This document shows, one piece after another, positions 5,407-13,280 of a DNA stretch of 18,352 nt. The stretch is from NCBI GenBank assembly GCA_019115345.1, contig DXDV01000015.1, positions 1-18,352 on the forward strand. Direction: 5' to 3'. A program made the translations under genes and the position numbers. The stretch is from Candidatus Intestinimonas stercorigallinarum (GTDB taxonomy: Bacteria > Bacillota > Clostridia > Oscillospirales > Oscillospiraceae). Under the pieces are notes generated by a model. It worked only from the letters and a program-made list of their open reading frames with translations. It was not told the origin of the DNA and ran no database searches. The stretch's first letter is position 1, and each line of letters starts with the position of its first letter.

Positions 5407-5509
5407 ACAGCAAGTCCCCCTGCACGGGGGGCTTGCTGTAACTGCGGTTCACCGGCGGAGATCCCCTCGGTTGACCAAGGCGGACAGCGGGGGCTGTCCT
5501 TCTTGGTCA
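5407..5509 (+). promoter_or_regulatory. Two stable hairpins in the pstS-pstC spacer
   Basis: Hairpin 1 has 14-bp arms, 5407-5420 with 5426-5439 (one G-T pair). Hairpin 2 has a two-part stem: 5472-5479 with 5502-5509, and 5482-5488 with 5493-5499. Neither is followed by a T-run, so they are more likely to stabilise the pstS mRNA 3' end or to damp read-through than to terminate fully. The 182-nt spacer has no gene and no clear promoter. Confidence 0.65.
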
Positions 5510-5568
5510 GCGGAGGGCACGCGGAAGCGGACCGCCGGAAAAAATCAGAAAAAAAGGCTGGTAATATC

Positions 5569-6465
5569 ATGAAAGAGACCGCCGCCCCCAAAAAGAAGAC
5601 GGCCCAGCGGATGAAGGACGCCCTGGAGCGGTTTATGCAGATCCTCTTCCTGATCTGCGGATTCATCGCCATCGCCTTTGTGCTGGTGGTCACCGTCTAC
5701 CTCATCCTCTCCGGTCTGCCCGCCATCCGGGAGATCGGACTGGTGGACTTCCTCTTCGGGCAGACCTGGGCCTCCAGTCAGGAGCAGTTCGGCATCCTGC
5801 CCCTGATCCTCACCTCTGTCTACGGCACCGCCGGGGCCATCCTCCTGGGTGTGCCCGTGGGCTTCCTCACCGCCATCTATCTGGCCAAGGTGGCCCCGCC
5901 CAAGGTGGCCGCCGTCATCCGCCCCGCGGTAGACCTGCTGGCCGGCATCCCCTCGGTGGTCTACGGCCTGGTGGGCATGATGGTGCTGGTCCCCGCCATT
6001 CGGGTGGCCTTCGACCTCCCCGCCGGAGACAGCCTCCTGGCCGCCATCGTGGTGCTGGCGGTGATGATCCTCCCCTCCATCATCTCTGTGTCCGAGACCG
6101 CCCTCAAGGCGGTGCCCCGGGAGTATGAGGAGGCCAGCCTGGCCCTGGGGGCCACCGAGCTGGAGACCTACTTCCGGGTCTCCGCCCCGGCGGCCAAGAG
6201 CGGCATCGCCGCCGCCGTGGTGCTGGGCGTGGGCCGGGCCATCGGCGAGGCCATGGCCATCCTGATGGTGGCCGGCAACGTGGCCAACATGCCCAGCCTC
6301 TTCTCCAGCGTCAAGTTCCTCACCACCGGCATCGCCAGCGAGCTGTCCTACGCCAGCGGCCTGCAGCGGGACGCCCTCTTTTCCATCGGCCTGGTGCTGT
6401 TCCTGTTCATCATGCTCATCAACGTGATCTTGAACGTATTCCTGAAGCGGAGCAAGGAGGATTGA
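5569..6465 (+). CDS. pstC: Phosphate ABC transporter permease PstC
   Basis: This 298-residue inner-membrane permease forms the phosphate channel with PstA. A basic cytoplasmic N-terminus (KETAAPKKKTAQRMKD) is followed by a first membrane helix and then the MetI-like permease core with about five more. The EAA loop region reads EEASLALGATELETYFRVSA, which docks on PstB. The open frame extends upstream to 5398 through the intercistronic hairpins, but the ATG at 5569 gives a normal N-terminus; its SD is weak (AAAGG). The stop TGA overlaps a TTG, and pstA starts 5 nt downstream. Hydrophobic helices and GAT/G-rich permease motifs make the assignment firm. Confidence 0.95.
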   Translation: MKETAAPKKKTAQRMKDALERFMQILFLICGFIAIAFVLVVTVYLILSGLPAIREIGLVDFLFGQTWASSQEQFGILPLILTSVYGTAGAILLGVPVGFLTAIYLAKVAPPKVAAVIRPAVDLLAGIPSVVYGLVGMMVLVPAIRVAFDLPAGDSLLAAIVVLAVMILPSIISVSETALKAVPREYEEASLALGATELETYFRVSAPAAKSGIAAAVVLGVGRAIGEAMAILMVAGNVANMPSLFSSVKFLTTGIASELSYASGLQRDALFSIGLVLFLFIMLINVILNVFLKRSKED

Positions 6466-6470
6466 GCCCT

Positions 6471-7391
6471 ATGACCCATACCACCGCCGAAACCATGCCC
6501 GTGGCCGGGAAAAAGACCAAGGCCAGCCTGAAGGGCCTCTCCCCCCGCCGCCGGGTCTACGAGGTGGGCATGCGCGCCCTCATCTACGCCGCCGCCGCCC
6601 TGGTGGTGGCCCTGCTCCTCTTCCTGCTGGGCTATATCTTCTACATGGGCCTGCCCAACCTGACCTGGGAGTTCCTCACCAGCGAGGAGAGCGTCCTCAA
6701 GGGCACCGAGGGCATCCTCCCCGCCATCCAGAACACCCTCTACGTCATCGTCGCCACCCTGGTGGTGGTCCTCCCCCTGGGCGTGGGGGCCGCCATCTAC
6801 CTCACCGAGTACGCCACCAACCGCCGTCTGGTGACCGCCATCGAGTTCGCCACCGAGACCCTGGCCGGCATCCCCTCCATCCTCTATGCCCTGGTGGGCG
6901 TGCTGGTCTTCTGCCAGGCCCTGGGCCTGGGCAAGACCCTCATCGCCGGCTCCTTCACCCTGGTCATCATGACCCTCCCCACCATCATCCGCACCACCCA
7001 GGAGTCCCTCAAGACCGTGCCCCAGTCCTACCGGGAGGGCTCCCTGGGCCTGGGCGCCGGCAAGTGGCACATGATCCGCACCGTGGTGCTGCCCAGCTCC
7101 ATCGACGGCATCGTCACCGGCTGCATCCTGGCCATCGGCCGCATCGTGGGCGAGTCCGCCGTGCTGCTCTACACCGTGGGCATGAGCATGGTGCTCCAGG
7201 ACTTCTTCCGGGACGGCATTTCCAGCCTGCTCAAGAGCTCCGGCTCCACCCTGACCGTGGCCCTCTACGTCTACGCCAAGGAGCGGGCCGACTTCGATCT
7301 GGCCTTCTCCGTGGCCGTGGTGCTCATGGTCATCACCCTGTGCATCAACCTGGCCGCCAAGCTGGTGGGCAAGCGCCTGAGAAAGAAATAA
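6471..7391 (+). CDS. pstA: Phosphate ABC transporter permease PstA
   Basis: This 306-residue second permease subunit has a first membrane helix at about residues 35-60, then the binding-protein-dependent transport core. The EAA-like loop reads YREGSLGLGAGKWHMIRTVV and the C-terminus is basic (KLVGKRLRKK). The ATG at 6471 lies 10 nt after AAGGAGG. An in-frame TTG at 6462 is only 1 nt from that SD and is rejected. It begins 5 nt after pstC stops and ends 15 nt before pstB, so all are co-transcribed. It pairs with PstC in the usual Pst heterodimer. Confidence 0.95.
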   Translation: MTHTTAETMPVAGKKTKASLKGLSPRRRVYEVGMRALIYAAAALVVALLLFLLGYIFYMGLPNLTWEFLTSEESVLKGTEGILPAIQNTLYVIVATLVVVLPLGVGAAIYLTEYATNRRLVTAIEFATETLAGIPSILYALVGVLVFCQALGLGKTLIAGSFTLVIMTLPTIIRTTQESLKTVPQSYREGSLGLGAGKWHMIRTVVLPSSIDGIVTGCILAIGRIVGESAVLLYTVGMSMVLQDFFRDGISSLLKSSGSTLTVALYVYAKERADFDLAFSVAVVLMVITLCINLAAKLVGKRLRKK

Positions 7392-7406
7392 AGGAAGGAT
7401 ATCGTT

Positions 7407-8168
7407 ATGAGCCATGAGACGATCCTGAAAGCTGAAAAGCTGAATCTATACTACGGGGAAAACCACGCCCTGAAGGATATCGATATGGAGATCCCACAGC
7501 GGAAGGTCACCGCCCTCATCGGTCCCTCCGGCTGCGGCAAGTCCACCTTTCTGCGGACCATCAACCGCATGAACGACCTCATCCCCATCGTGAAGATCAC
7601 CGGCTCCCTGCGCTACCGGGGAGAGGACATCTACGCCCCCGGCCAGGATGTCACCGACCTGCGCAAGCACATCGGCATGGTGTTCCAGAAGCCCAACCCC
7701 TTCCCCATGTCCATCTACGACAACATCGCCTACGGTCCCCGCACCCACGGCATCCGGAACAAGGCCAAGCTGGACGAGATCGTGGAGCGCTCCCTCCGGG
7801 GGGCGGCCATCTGGGACGAGGTGAAGGACCGGCTGAAGAAGTCCGCCCTGGGCCTCTCCGGCGGCCAGCAGCAGCGGCTGTGCATCGCCCGGGCCCTGGC
7901 CGTGGAGCCCGACGTCCTCCTCATGGACGAGGCCACCTCCGCCCTGGACCCCATCTCCACCTCCAAGATCGAGGACCTGATCGCCGACCTGAAGCAGTCC
8001 TACACCATCGTCATCGTCACCCACAACATGCAGCAGGCCACCCGTATCTCCGATAAGTGCGCCTTCTTCCTGCTGGGCGAGCTCATCGAGTACGGCGACA
8101 CGGAGCAGATGTTCTCCGTCCCCAAGGACCGGCGCACCGAAGACTACATCACCGGGAGGTTCGGCTGA
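7407..8168 (+). CDS. pstB: Phosphate ABC transporter ATPase PstB
   Basis: This 253-residue cytoplasmic ATPase powers phosphate import. All ABC motifs are intact: Walker A GPSGCGKST (39-47), Q-loop Q94 in MVFQKPNPFP (a PstB hallmark), signature LSGGQQQR (150-157), Walker B VLLMDE (170-175), D-loop SALDP and H-loop H206. The segment INRMNDLIP after Walker A is also typical of PstB rather than other importers. The SD AAGGAAGG lies about 7 nt before the ATG. It follows pstA by 15 nt and phoU begins 1 nt after its stop. Confidence 0.97.
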   Translation: MSHETILKAEKLNLYYGENHALKDIDMEIPQRKVTALIGPSGCGKSTFLRTINRMNDLIPIVKITGSLRYRGEDIYAPGQDVTDLRKHIGMVFQKPNPFPMSIYDNIAYGPRTHGIRNKAKLDEIVERSLRGAAIWDEVKDRLKKSALGLSGGQQQRLCIARALAVEPDVLLMDEATSALDPISTSKIEDLIADLKQSYTIVIVTHNMQQATRISDKCAFFLLGELIEYGDTEQMFSVPKDRRTEDYITGRFG

Positions 8169-8169
8169 T

Positions 8170-8811
8170 ATGAGAAAGACCTTTGACGCGGAGCTTTTGG
8201 AGCTCAATGAATCCCTTACCGTTATGGCCCGGGTGGCCCAGGACGCCATCGACGTGGTGACCGAGAGCCTCTCCAGCGGCGACGAGTCCACCGCCAAGGC
8301 CGCCATCGACATGACCGCCTCCATGGACCAGATGGAGCGGGACATCGAAAACCGCTGCCTCCAGCTCCTGCTGCGGCAGCAGCCGGTGGCCCGGGACCTG
8401 CGGGCCATCTCGGCGGCCATGAAGATGGTCACCGACCTCCAGCGCATCGGAGACCAGTGCGCCAACATCGCCGAGATCTCCCTTCTCCTCTCCCGCCAGG
8501 GCGGCACCAAGGTCCCCCAGGACATCGGCACCATGTCCTGCAAGGCGGGACTCATGGTCCGCCAGGCCATCGGCGCCTACACCGGCCGGGACGTGGAGAC
8601 CGCCCATGCCGTCATCAATCTGGACGACGAGGTGGACGAGCTCTTCCTCCAGATCAAGCGGGAGCTCATCGAGGAGGTGGCGGAGAACAAGGACGAGGCC
8701 GACAGCTCCATCGACTTTATCATCATCGCCAAGTATCTGGAGCGGGTGGCCGACCACGCGGTCAACATCGCCCAGTGGGCCATCTTCTGCGTCACCGGCG
8801 AGCTGCAGTAG
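8170..8811 (+). CDS. phoU: Phosphate transport regulator PhoU
   Basis: This 213-residue all-helical protein is made of two related three-helix PhoU domains (about 15-100 and 115-205). Repeated acidic metal-binding stretches are seen: an RDLRAISAAMKMVTDLQRIGDQ segment in the first half and an IDFIIIAKYLERVADHAVNIA segment in the second. In known systems PhoU links Pst transporter state to the phosphate sensor kinase and represses the regulon when phosphate is plentiful. The start is 1 nt after pstB, with GGGAGG 10 nt upstream inside the pstB 3' end. It is the last gene of the transporter part, followed by a GC-rich hairpin. Confidence 0.96.
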   Translation: MRKTFDAELLELNESLTVMARVAQDAIDVVTESLSSGDESTAKAAIDMTASMDQMERDIENRCLQLLLRQQPVARDLRAISAAMKMVTDLQRIGDQCANIAEISLLLSRQGGTKVPQDIGTMSCKAGLMVRQAIGAYTGRDVETAHAVINLDDEVDELFLQIKRELIEEVAENKDEADSSIDFIIIAKYLERVADHAVNIAQWAIFCVTGELQ

Positions 8812-8831
8812 ATCGAAATGTATTCCCTGAA

Positions 8832-8853
8832 GGCGGCCGGACGCCCGGCCGCC
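8832..8853. repeat. GC hairpin after phoU
   Basis: A perfect 9-bp repeat (8832-8840 with 8845-8853) lies about 20 nt after the phoU stop with no T-run. It may partly separate pst-phoU from the two-component genes or protect the mRNA 3' end. Confidence 0.5.
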
Positions 8854-8887
8854 GGACCCATCGCCCAAATTCCGATCCGCCGCGCTC

Positions 8888-8916
8888 TTGCGCCGGCCGG
8901 CTCCTGGTGGTATGCT
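8888..8916 (+). promoter_or_regulatory. Possible promoter of the phoP-phoR pair
   Basis: TTGCGC (8888-8893) and TATGCT (8911-8916) have a 17-bp spacer; both boxes are imperfect. It would give a leader of about 70 nt for the response regulator. No TTTACA lies nearby, so low-level constitutive expression is the likely role. The 183-nt gap (8812-8994) has no gene. Confidence 0.4.
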
Positions 8917-8994
8917 TGACCTATACCGCCGGGGAGCCGGCCGCTGGAATTTTTGCGCGTAATGCGCTTAAAAAGGGAGACAGGAGGAGGTTCC

Positions 8995-9663
8995 ATGGCA
9001 GAGAGCATCGTCATCATTGAGGACGACGAGAGCATCCGGGAGATGCTTCGCTATTATTTCCACTCCGTGGGCTACGAGGTGGCCTGCTTTGAGTCCGGAG
9101 AGGACTATTTTGAACAGGGGAGCGACCGCAAGCCCTCCCTCTACATCCTGGACATCATGCTGCCGGGCATGGACGGGCTGGAGATCCTCCGCCTCATCCG
9201 GGCCGACGCCCGGCTGGAGGAGACGCCGGTGCTCATGCTCACCGCCCGGACGGCCGAGATGGACAAGGTGAAGGGCCTGGAATCGGGGGCCGACGACTAC
9301 GTGGTCAAGCCCTTCGGCATCATGGAGCTCCAGGCCCGGGTGAAGGCCCTGCTGCGCCGCACCGGCCGGCCCCGGTCGGAGAGCATCCTCACCTGCGGAG
9401 ACCTGGAGATCGACCCCTCCGCCCGGGAGGTGCGGAAGAACGGCCAGCTGGTGGAGCTCACCTACAAGGAGTTCGAGCTGCTGCGGCTGCTGTGCGCCCA
9501 CCGGGGGGTGGTCCTCACCCGGGACGACATCCTCCAGGCGGTCTGGGACTACGACTTCGCCGGCGAGACCCGGACGGTGGACATGCACGTCAAGACCCTC
9601 CGCCAGAAGCTGGGGGAGGGGTACATCCAGACCGTGCGGGGCGTGGGCTACAAGATGGCCTGA
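8995..9663 (+). CDS. phoP: OmpR-family response regulator, PhoP/PhoB type
   Basis: This 222-residue protein has a receiver domain (residues 4-118) with acidic pocket D10/D11, phosphoacceptor D53 in LDIMLPGMDG, T83 and K105. A winged-helix DNA-binding domain follows (about 130-221) with ELTYKEFELL and RTVDMHVKTLRQKL, ending in the family's TVRGVGYKM. The ATG at 8995 follows AGGAGG closely; an upstream in-frame start at 8953 has no SD. The position after phoU and before a histidine kinase, and the TTTACA array ahead of pstS, support the phosphate role. The gene symbol is assigned by context; sequence alone cannot separate it from other OmpR regulators. Confidence 0.88.
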   Translation: MAESIVIIEDDESIREMLRYYFHSVGYEVACFESGEDYFEQGSDRKPSLYILDIMLPGMDGLEILRLIRADARLEETPVLMLTARTAEMDKVKGLESGADDYVVKPFGIMELQARVKALLRRTGRPRSESILTCGDLEIDPSAREVRKNGQLVELTYKEFELLRLLCAHRGVVLTRDDILQAVWDYDFAGETRTVDMHVKTLRQKLGEGYIQTVRGVGYKMA

Positions 9664-9723
9664 CCCGCCGGGCTCCGGCGCACTTCATATCTGCCGCCTG
9701 AGGCGGCGGAACGGGGGGTTTTC

Positions 9724-11010
9724 ATGAAAAAACGGCTGACCATCTACTTTTTTCTCATCGCTGCCCTGGGCATCGCCCTCTCCAGCGCCTTCGGCATGTG
9801 GTTCCACCAGACCCAGGAGCGTGAAGCCGCCCGCCAGACCCTGGTGGAGCTCCTCAATCTGATGGACGCCCAGGACTACTACACCGACGCGGAGGGCTGG
9901 GCGGAGCAGCTCCAGGCCGCCGCGCCCGACAAGCGCCTCACCATCATCGCCCCCGACGGCACCGTCCTCTCCGACACCTATGGGGAGGTCACCGAGAACC
10001 ACGCCGACCGCCCGGAGGTCATCTCGGCCCTGGAGACCGGCTGGGGGGAGGCCGAGCGGCGGAGCGAGACCACCGGCGAGACCCTGCTCTATGAGGCCAA
10101 GCGCTTCACCGACGGCAACGTGGGGCGCATCTCCATGCCCATCTCCTCGGTGAACGCCCTCTTCTTCCAGGGCCTGCTGAGCTTCCTGGGGGCGGCCGCC
10201 GTGGCCCTGGTCCTCACCCTCCTCCTGGCCCGGAAGCTGGCCCAGAAGACGGCCCAGCCCCTGGAGGAGAAGGAGGAGGCCCTGGAGCAGGAGGGGGAGA
10301 AGCTCCAGATCGTCCGCAGCGAGTTCGCCGCCAACGTCTCCCACGAGCTCAAGACCCCCCTCACCAGCATCAAGGGCTTCACCGACATGATGAACTCCGG
10401 CATGGTGAAGGACCCGGAGGACCAGAAGCGCTTCATCTCCATGATCGGCGTGGAGGTGGACCGGCTCATCGAGCTCATCAACGACGTGCTGAAGATCTCC
10501 GAGCTGGAGTCGGTGGTCATGCCCCAGTCCGATGACCGCGCCGACGTGCTGGCCGTGGCGGAGGAGTGCAAAACCGCCCTGGAGCAGATGGCCCGGAGCG
10601 GCGGCGTCACCGTGGACATCTCCGGGGACGACGCCCAGGTGGCCATGGCCCCCGGACGCCTCCGGGAGCTGCTCACCAACCTGATGGAGAACGGCATCAA
10701 GTACAACGAGCCCGGCGGCCGGGTGAGCGTCACCGTGGCGCGGACGCCGGAGCAGGTGTCCATCGCGGTGAAGGACACCGGCATCGGCATCCCAAAGGAG
10801 AGCCAGGAGCGGGTCTTTGAGCGGTTCTACCGGGTGGATAAGGGCCGGGCCCGCAAGACCGGCGGCACCGGTCTGGGCCTGTCCATCGTCAAGCACATCG
10901 TCCTCCTCTACGGCGGCTCCATCGCCCTGGAGAGCGCCCCCGGGAAGGGGACCACCTTCACCATGACCTTCCCGGCGGTGGAGGCGTCCGGCGCCGTGCA
11001 GAGCGCCTGA
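9724..11010 (+). CDS. phoR: Membrane sensor histidine kinase, PhoR type
   Basis: This 428-residue kinase has one helix at about residues 7-27, an extracellular region of about 118 residues, and a second helix at about 147-169. A charged linker leads to the DHp domain with H207 in SHELKTPLTS, and the HATPase domain with N box NLMENGIKYN (319-328), G1 DTGIGIP (351-357), F box ERFYRVD and G2 GGTGLGL (380-386). All catalytic motifs are intact. No PAS and no clear HAMP domain is visible, so it is shorter than Bacillus PhoR. GGGGGG lies 5 nt before the ATG, and the gap to the regulator is 60 nt. Phosphate sensing is inferred from the pst neighbours. Confidence 0.87.
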   Translation: MKKRLTIYFFLIAALGIALSSAFGMWFHQTQEREAARQTLVELLNLMDAQDYYTDAEGWAEQLQAAAPDKRLTIIAPDGTVLSDTYGEVTENHADRPEVISALETGWGEAERRSETTGETLLYEAKRFTDGNVGRISMPISSVNALFFQGLLSFLGAAAVALVLTLLLARKLAQKTAQPLEEKEEALEQEGEKLQIVRSEFAANVSHELKTPLTSIKGFTDMMNSGMVKDPEDQKRFISMIGVEVDRLIELINDVLKISELESVVMPQSDDRADVLAVAEECKTALEQMARSGGVTVDISGDDAQVAMAPGRLRELLTNLMENGIKYNEPGGRVSVTVARTPEQVSIAVKDTGIGIPKESQERVFERFYRVDKGRARKTGGTGLGLSIVKHIVLLYGGSIALESAPGKGTTFTMTFPAVEASGAVQSA

Positions 11011-11045
11011 GCCGGACAAAAGCAAAGGAAAGATACGGCCCGGAT

Positions 11046-11106
11046 AAAAACTTCATGCGCAGGGGACGCGCCGCCTTCGCGGACAGCCCCTGCGCATGAA
11101 GTTTTT
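11046..11106. terminator. Bidirectional terminator shared by phoR and the deacetylase gene
   Basis: A perfect 20-bp stem (11046-11065 with 11087-11106) closes a 21-nt loop. The arm ends are A5/T5 so each strand ends in a T-run. It separates two convergent genes. Confidence 0.93.
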
Positions 11107-11164
11107 CTGTCTCCGACCGCTGCCGCGGCGCGAAGCAACCGATTTACGGTTTATTCATCAGATA

Positions 11165-11896
11165 TTACGGGTAGGCGTTGGCGTAGACCTCCCCCGGCTT
11201 CAAGGTGATCTGGCGGGCGGCGAAGAGCTCTTCGATGGTGAGGAAGAGATAGCCCTGGGCGTGGAGCTGGTCCACGATGGCCAGGGCGGCCTCCACGCTG
11301 GCGGGGAAGATGTCGTGGAGGAGGATGATGGCGCCGTCCCGGGCGTTGGACACCACGTGGGCCGTCTCCCGGGCGGCGTCCTGGTCCCCCCAGTCCTCCG
11401 GGTCGATGGACCACAGGATGATGGGGCAGCCGGCGTTCTGCCGGACGGCGGCGTCCACCATGCCGTAGGGGGGCCGGAGGAGGAAGCCGTCGTGGCCCAG
11501 GATGTCCATGAGGGCCTGCCGGGTGGAGGCCACCTGGGCGTCGAAGTCGGCCTTGGACAGGCCGGTGAGGTAGACGTGGTCGTAGGTGTGGATGCCGATC
11601 TGGTGGCCCTCGGCGTCCATGCGCCGGACCAGGTCCTGGTGGTCCTCCAGCTGCGCGCCGATGAGGAAGAAAGTGGCCTTCACCCCCCGCTGGGCCAGGC
11701 CGTCCAGCAGGGCGGTGGTGGTGGAGCGCCGGGGGCCGTCGTCAAAGGTGAGGGCGATGAGCTTGGGGGTCTCCGCCGCCGTCCAGGCCGCCGCCGGTAC
11801 CGATGCCGCCGCCACCCAGGGGGCCGCCGCCCAGGCCGTCAGCAGCAGGAGGACCAGGGCCGCCGCCGCTCCGCCCCGCTTGCATCTGGACAACAT
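11165..11896 (-). CDS. Secreted or anchored polysaccharide deacetylase (CE4/NodB)
   Basis: This 243-residue protein has a signal peptide or N-terminal anchor (hydrophobic residues about 9-32), then a NodB domain. All five CE4 motifs can be seen: TFDDGP (50-55, metal and base aspartates D52/D53), HTYDH (H103 and H107, zinc ligands), RPPYG (141-145), WSIDPEDW (162-169) and LLHD (H194). The family removes acetyl groups from peptidoglycan or other N-acetylated sugars outside the cell; the exact substrate is unknown. The ATG at 11896 follows AGGAAAGG on the minus strand and is the only start that begins with a signal peptide; the frame runs further upstream without one. It lies downstream of the DUF2461 gene with a 103-nt gap. 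Confidence 0.92.
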   Translation of the reverse strand: MLSRCKRGGAAAALVLLLLTAWAAAPWVAAASVPAAAWTAAETPKLIALTFDDGPRRSTTTALLDGLAQRGVKATFFLIGAQLEDHQDLVRRMDAEGHQIGIHTYDHVYLTGLSKADFDAQVASTRQALMDILGHDGFLLRPPYGMVDAAVRQNAGCPIILWSIDPEDWGDQDAARETAHVVSNARDGAIILLHDIFPASVEAALAIVDQLHAQGYLFLTIEELFAARQITLKPGEVYANAYP

Positions 11897-11999
11897 GACC
11901 GCCCGCCTTTCCTGTTCGTTCCCAAACAGTATGTCCGGCGGGCGGTCTTGTTTTTCTGGTAAATTTTCTCGGCGCGGAGCCGGGCCCGTGCCGCGCGGC

Positions 12000-12680
12000 T
12001 CAATCCCGGGGGTCGGGGTCGCTCTCCACCGAGAGGATATAGCGGTAGATGGGCAGCAGGCGCTCCAGGTCCTCTCCCAGCAGCTCGGCCAGGTCATGGG
12101 AGTAGAGCACGGCTTGATGGCCCTGATGATTCCGGCTCAGGGCGAAGCTGCGGGCGTTGTACCAGGGGTCCAGCAGGGGGCTCAGATGGCCCTTGGGCCG
12201 CTTGTAACGCTCCGCCTCCAGGGTGAAGCGGTCCTCTTTCCGGAGCTGCCGGAGCAGGGCTTCAAAGGGGGCGGGGCGGGTCTCCAGCCGGCGGCGGAGC
12301 TTGGCCATGGTGAGGGGCGGGGCCTGGTAGTAGCCCATGCCGTAGGACCAGCCCTCCGGCTCCAGCTCGAACCAGAACACCGGCCGGTGGGGAAAGTCGG
12401 CCTCGCTGGGCCGCTGGATGCTCCACCACAGGTGGTCCTTGTAGGGGCCCCGGCCGTGGAGCCGCCGGGCGTCCCGGTAGATGCGGCTCACCTTGCCCAC
12501 CAGAGCCAGGTCGGGGGCGGCGGCGTCCATCCGCTGCCACACCTCCCTGTTGAGGGCCAGCATGGGCTGGTAGAGGTCCCGGAGGTAGTCCTCCTTATGG
12601 GCTTCGAACCAGCTTTTTTCATTGTTGAACCGGATGCCCCACAGGAAGTCCACGGTCCGGTCGGAAAAACCCTGAAACAT
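12000..12680 (-). CDS. DUF2461 family protein
   Basis: This 226-residue soluble protein matches the DUF2461/TIGR02453 family. It begins with the typical FQGFSDRTVDFLWGIRFNNE segment, continues with WFEAHKEDY, and contains KVSRIYRDARR and the GPYKDHLWW segment characteristic of the family. The biochemical role of the family is not established. I chose the ATG at 12680 because AGGAG lies 8 nt upstream and the family motif starts there; the open frame continues upstream through the divergent gene's start and is not credible. It runs in the same direction as the deacetylase gene and may share its transcript. Confidence 0.9.
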   Translation of the reverse strand: MFQGFSDRTVDFLWGIRFNNEKSWFEAHKEDYLRDLYQPMLALNREVWQRMDAAAPDLALVGKVSRIYRDARRLHGRGPYKDHLWWSIQRPSEADFPHRPVFWFELEPEGWSYGMGYYQAPPLTMAKLRRRLETRPAPFEALLRQLRKEDRFTLEAERYKRPKGHLSPLLDPWYNARSFALSRNHQGHQAVLYSHDLAELLGEDLERLLPIYRYILSVESDPDPRD

Positions 12681-12758
12681 AGTGCGCGCTCCTCTCTGCT
12701 CCGCCCCTCCCCGCACGGCGGTCCGCCGGCGGCATAGAATGGGGCGGAGGGATACTGC

Positions 12759-13214
12759 ATGGATCATTGTGTCTTTTGCTTCCACCCGGCGGAGCCCCTG
12801 CTCTGCCGGTGGGAGGGGACTTTGCGGCTGGAGGCCGCCGACGGGCCCCGTCGTCTGCTGGGGGCCTTCTCCCCACGGGGAGAGGCCCACCTCCACGTTG
12901 TGGAGGTGGAGGGCGAGTGCCGGAGCTGGCCCGACGGGGATGGGCTTGTCCGGGCGGTGACGGTGTACAACCGCTCCTCTCTGCCCTTGGAGTGGGTGGA
13001 GGTGGCGCCCGGCGGGGAGGTCCTGCCGGAGAGCCTCCGGGTGGAGGGACAGCCGGCCGAACGGCCGGAGCTGCCGGGGCTGGCCGCCGGCGGTCAGGCC
13101 CTGTTCACCTGGCGGGAGGCCGGCGGCGGGTCCGCCGCCCCCCTGCTCCTGCGCTACCGCTACCGCTTCGACGGAGGGCTCCGGGAGGGAAGCCGCCCCC
13201 TGGAGCAGGACTGA
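12759..13214 (+). CDS. Uncharacterised 151-residue protein
   Basis: I do not recognise this protein. The N-terminus carries CVFC and, ten residues on, PLLCRW, so three cysteines lie in the first 20 residues. The rest looks like mostly beta-strand with repeated hydrophobic/charged alternation (HLHVVEVEGECRSW, AVTVYNRSSLPLEWVEVAP), suggesting a small beta-sandwich. No signal peptide or membrane helix is visible. GGAGG lies 8 nt before the ATG, a good site. It is transcribed divergently from the DUF2461 gene with 78 nt between starts, and ends before a strong hairpin. A TAGAAT at about 12735 could be a -10, but no good -35 is present. Codon use is like that of its neighbours, supporting a real gene. 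Confidence 0.7.
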   Translation: MDHCVFCFHPAEPLLCRWEGTLRLEAADGPRRLLGAFSPRGEAHLHVVEVEGECRSWPDGDGLVRAVTVYNRSSLPLEWVEVAPGGEVLPESLRVEGQPAERPELPGLAAGGQALFTWREAGGGSAAPLLLRYRYRFDGGLREGSRPLEQD

Positions 13215-13226
13215 GAAAGGGGAGAG

Positions 13227-13254
13227 ACGGCGCGCCGCATCAGCGGCGCGCCGT
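13227..13254. terminator. GC hairpin between convergent genes
   Basis: A perfect 12-bp stem (13227-13238 with 13243-13254) has a 4-nt loop. The T-run is weak on both strands, but its place between two convergent genes suggests a bidirectional terminator. Confidence 0.7.
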
Positions 13255-13280
13255 TTGATAATAATGGACCTCCGCGCGAT

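Noticed and set aside
9685..11025. Long minus-strand open frame opposite the sensor kinase
   Set aside because: Antisense shadow. The kinase motifs on the plus strand are complete and in order.
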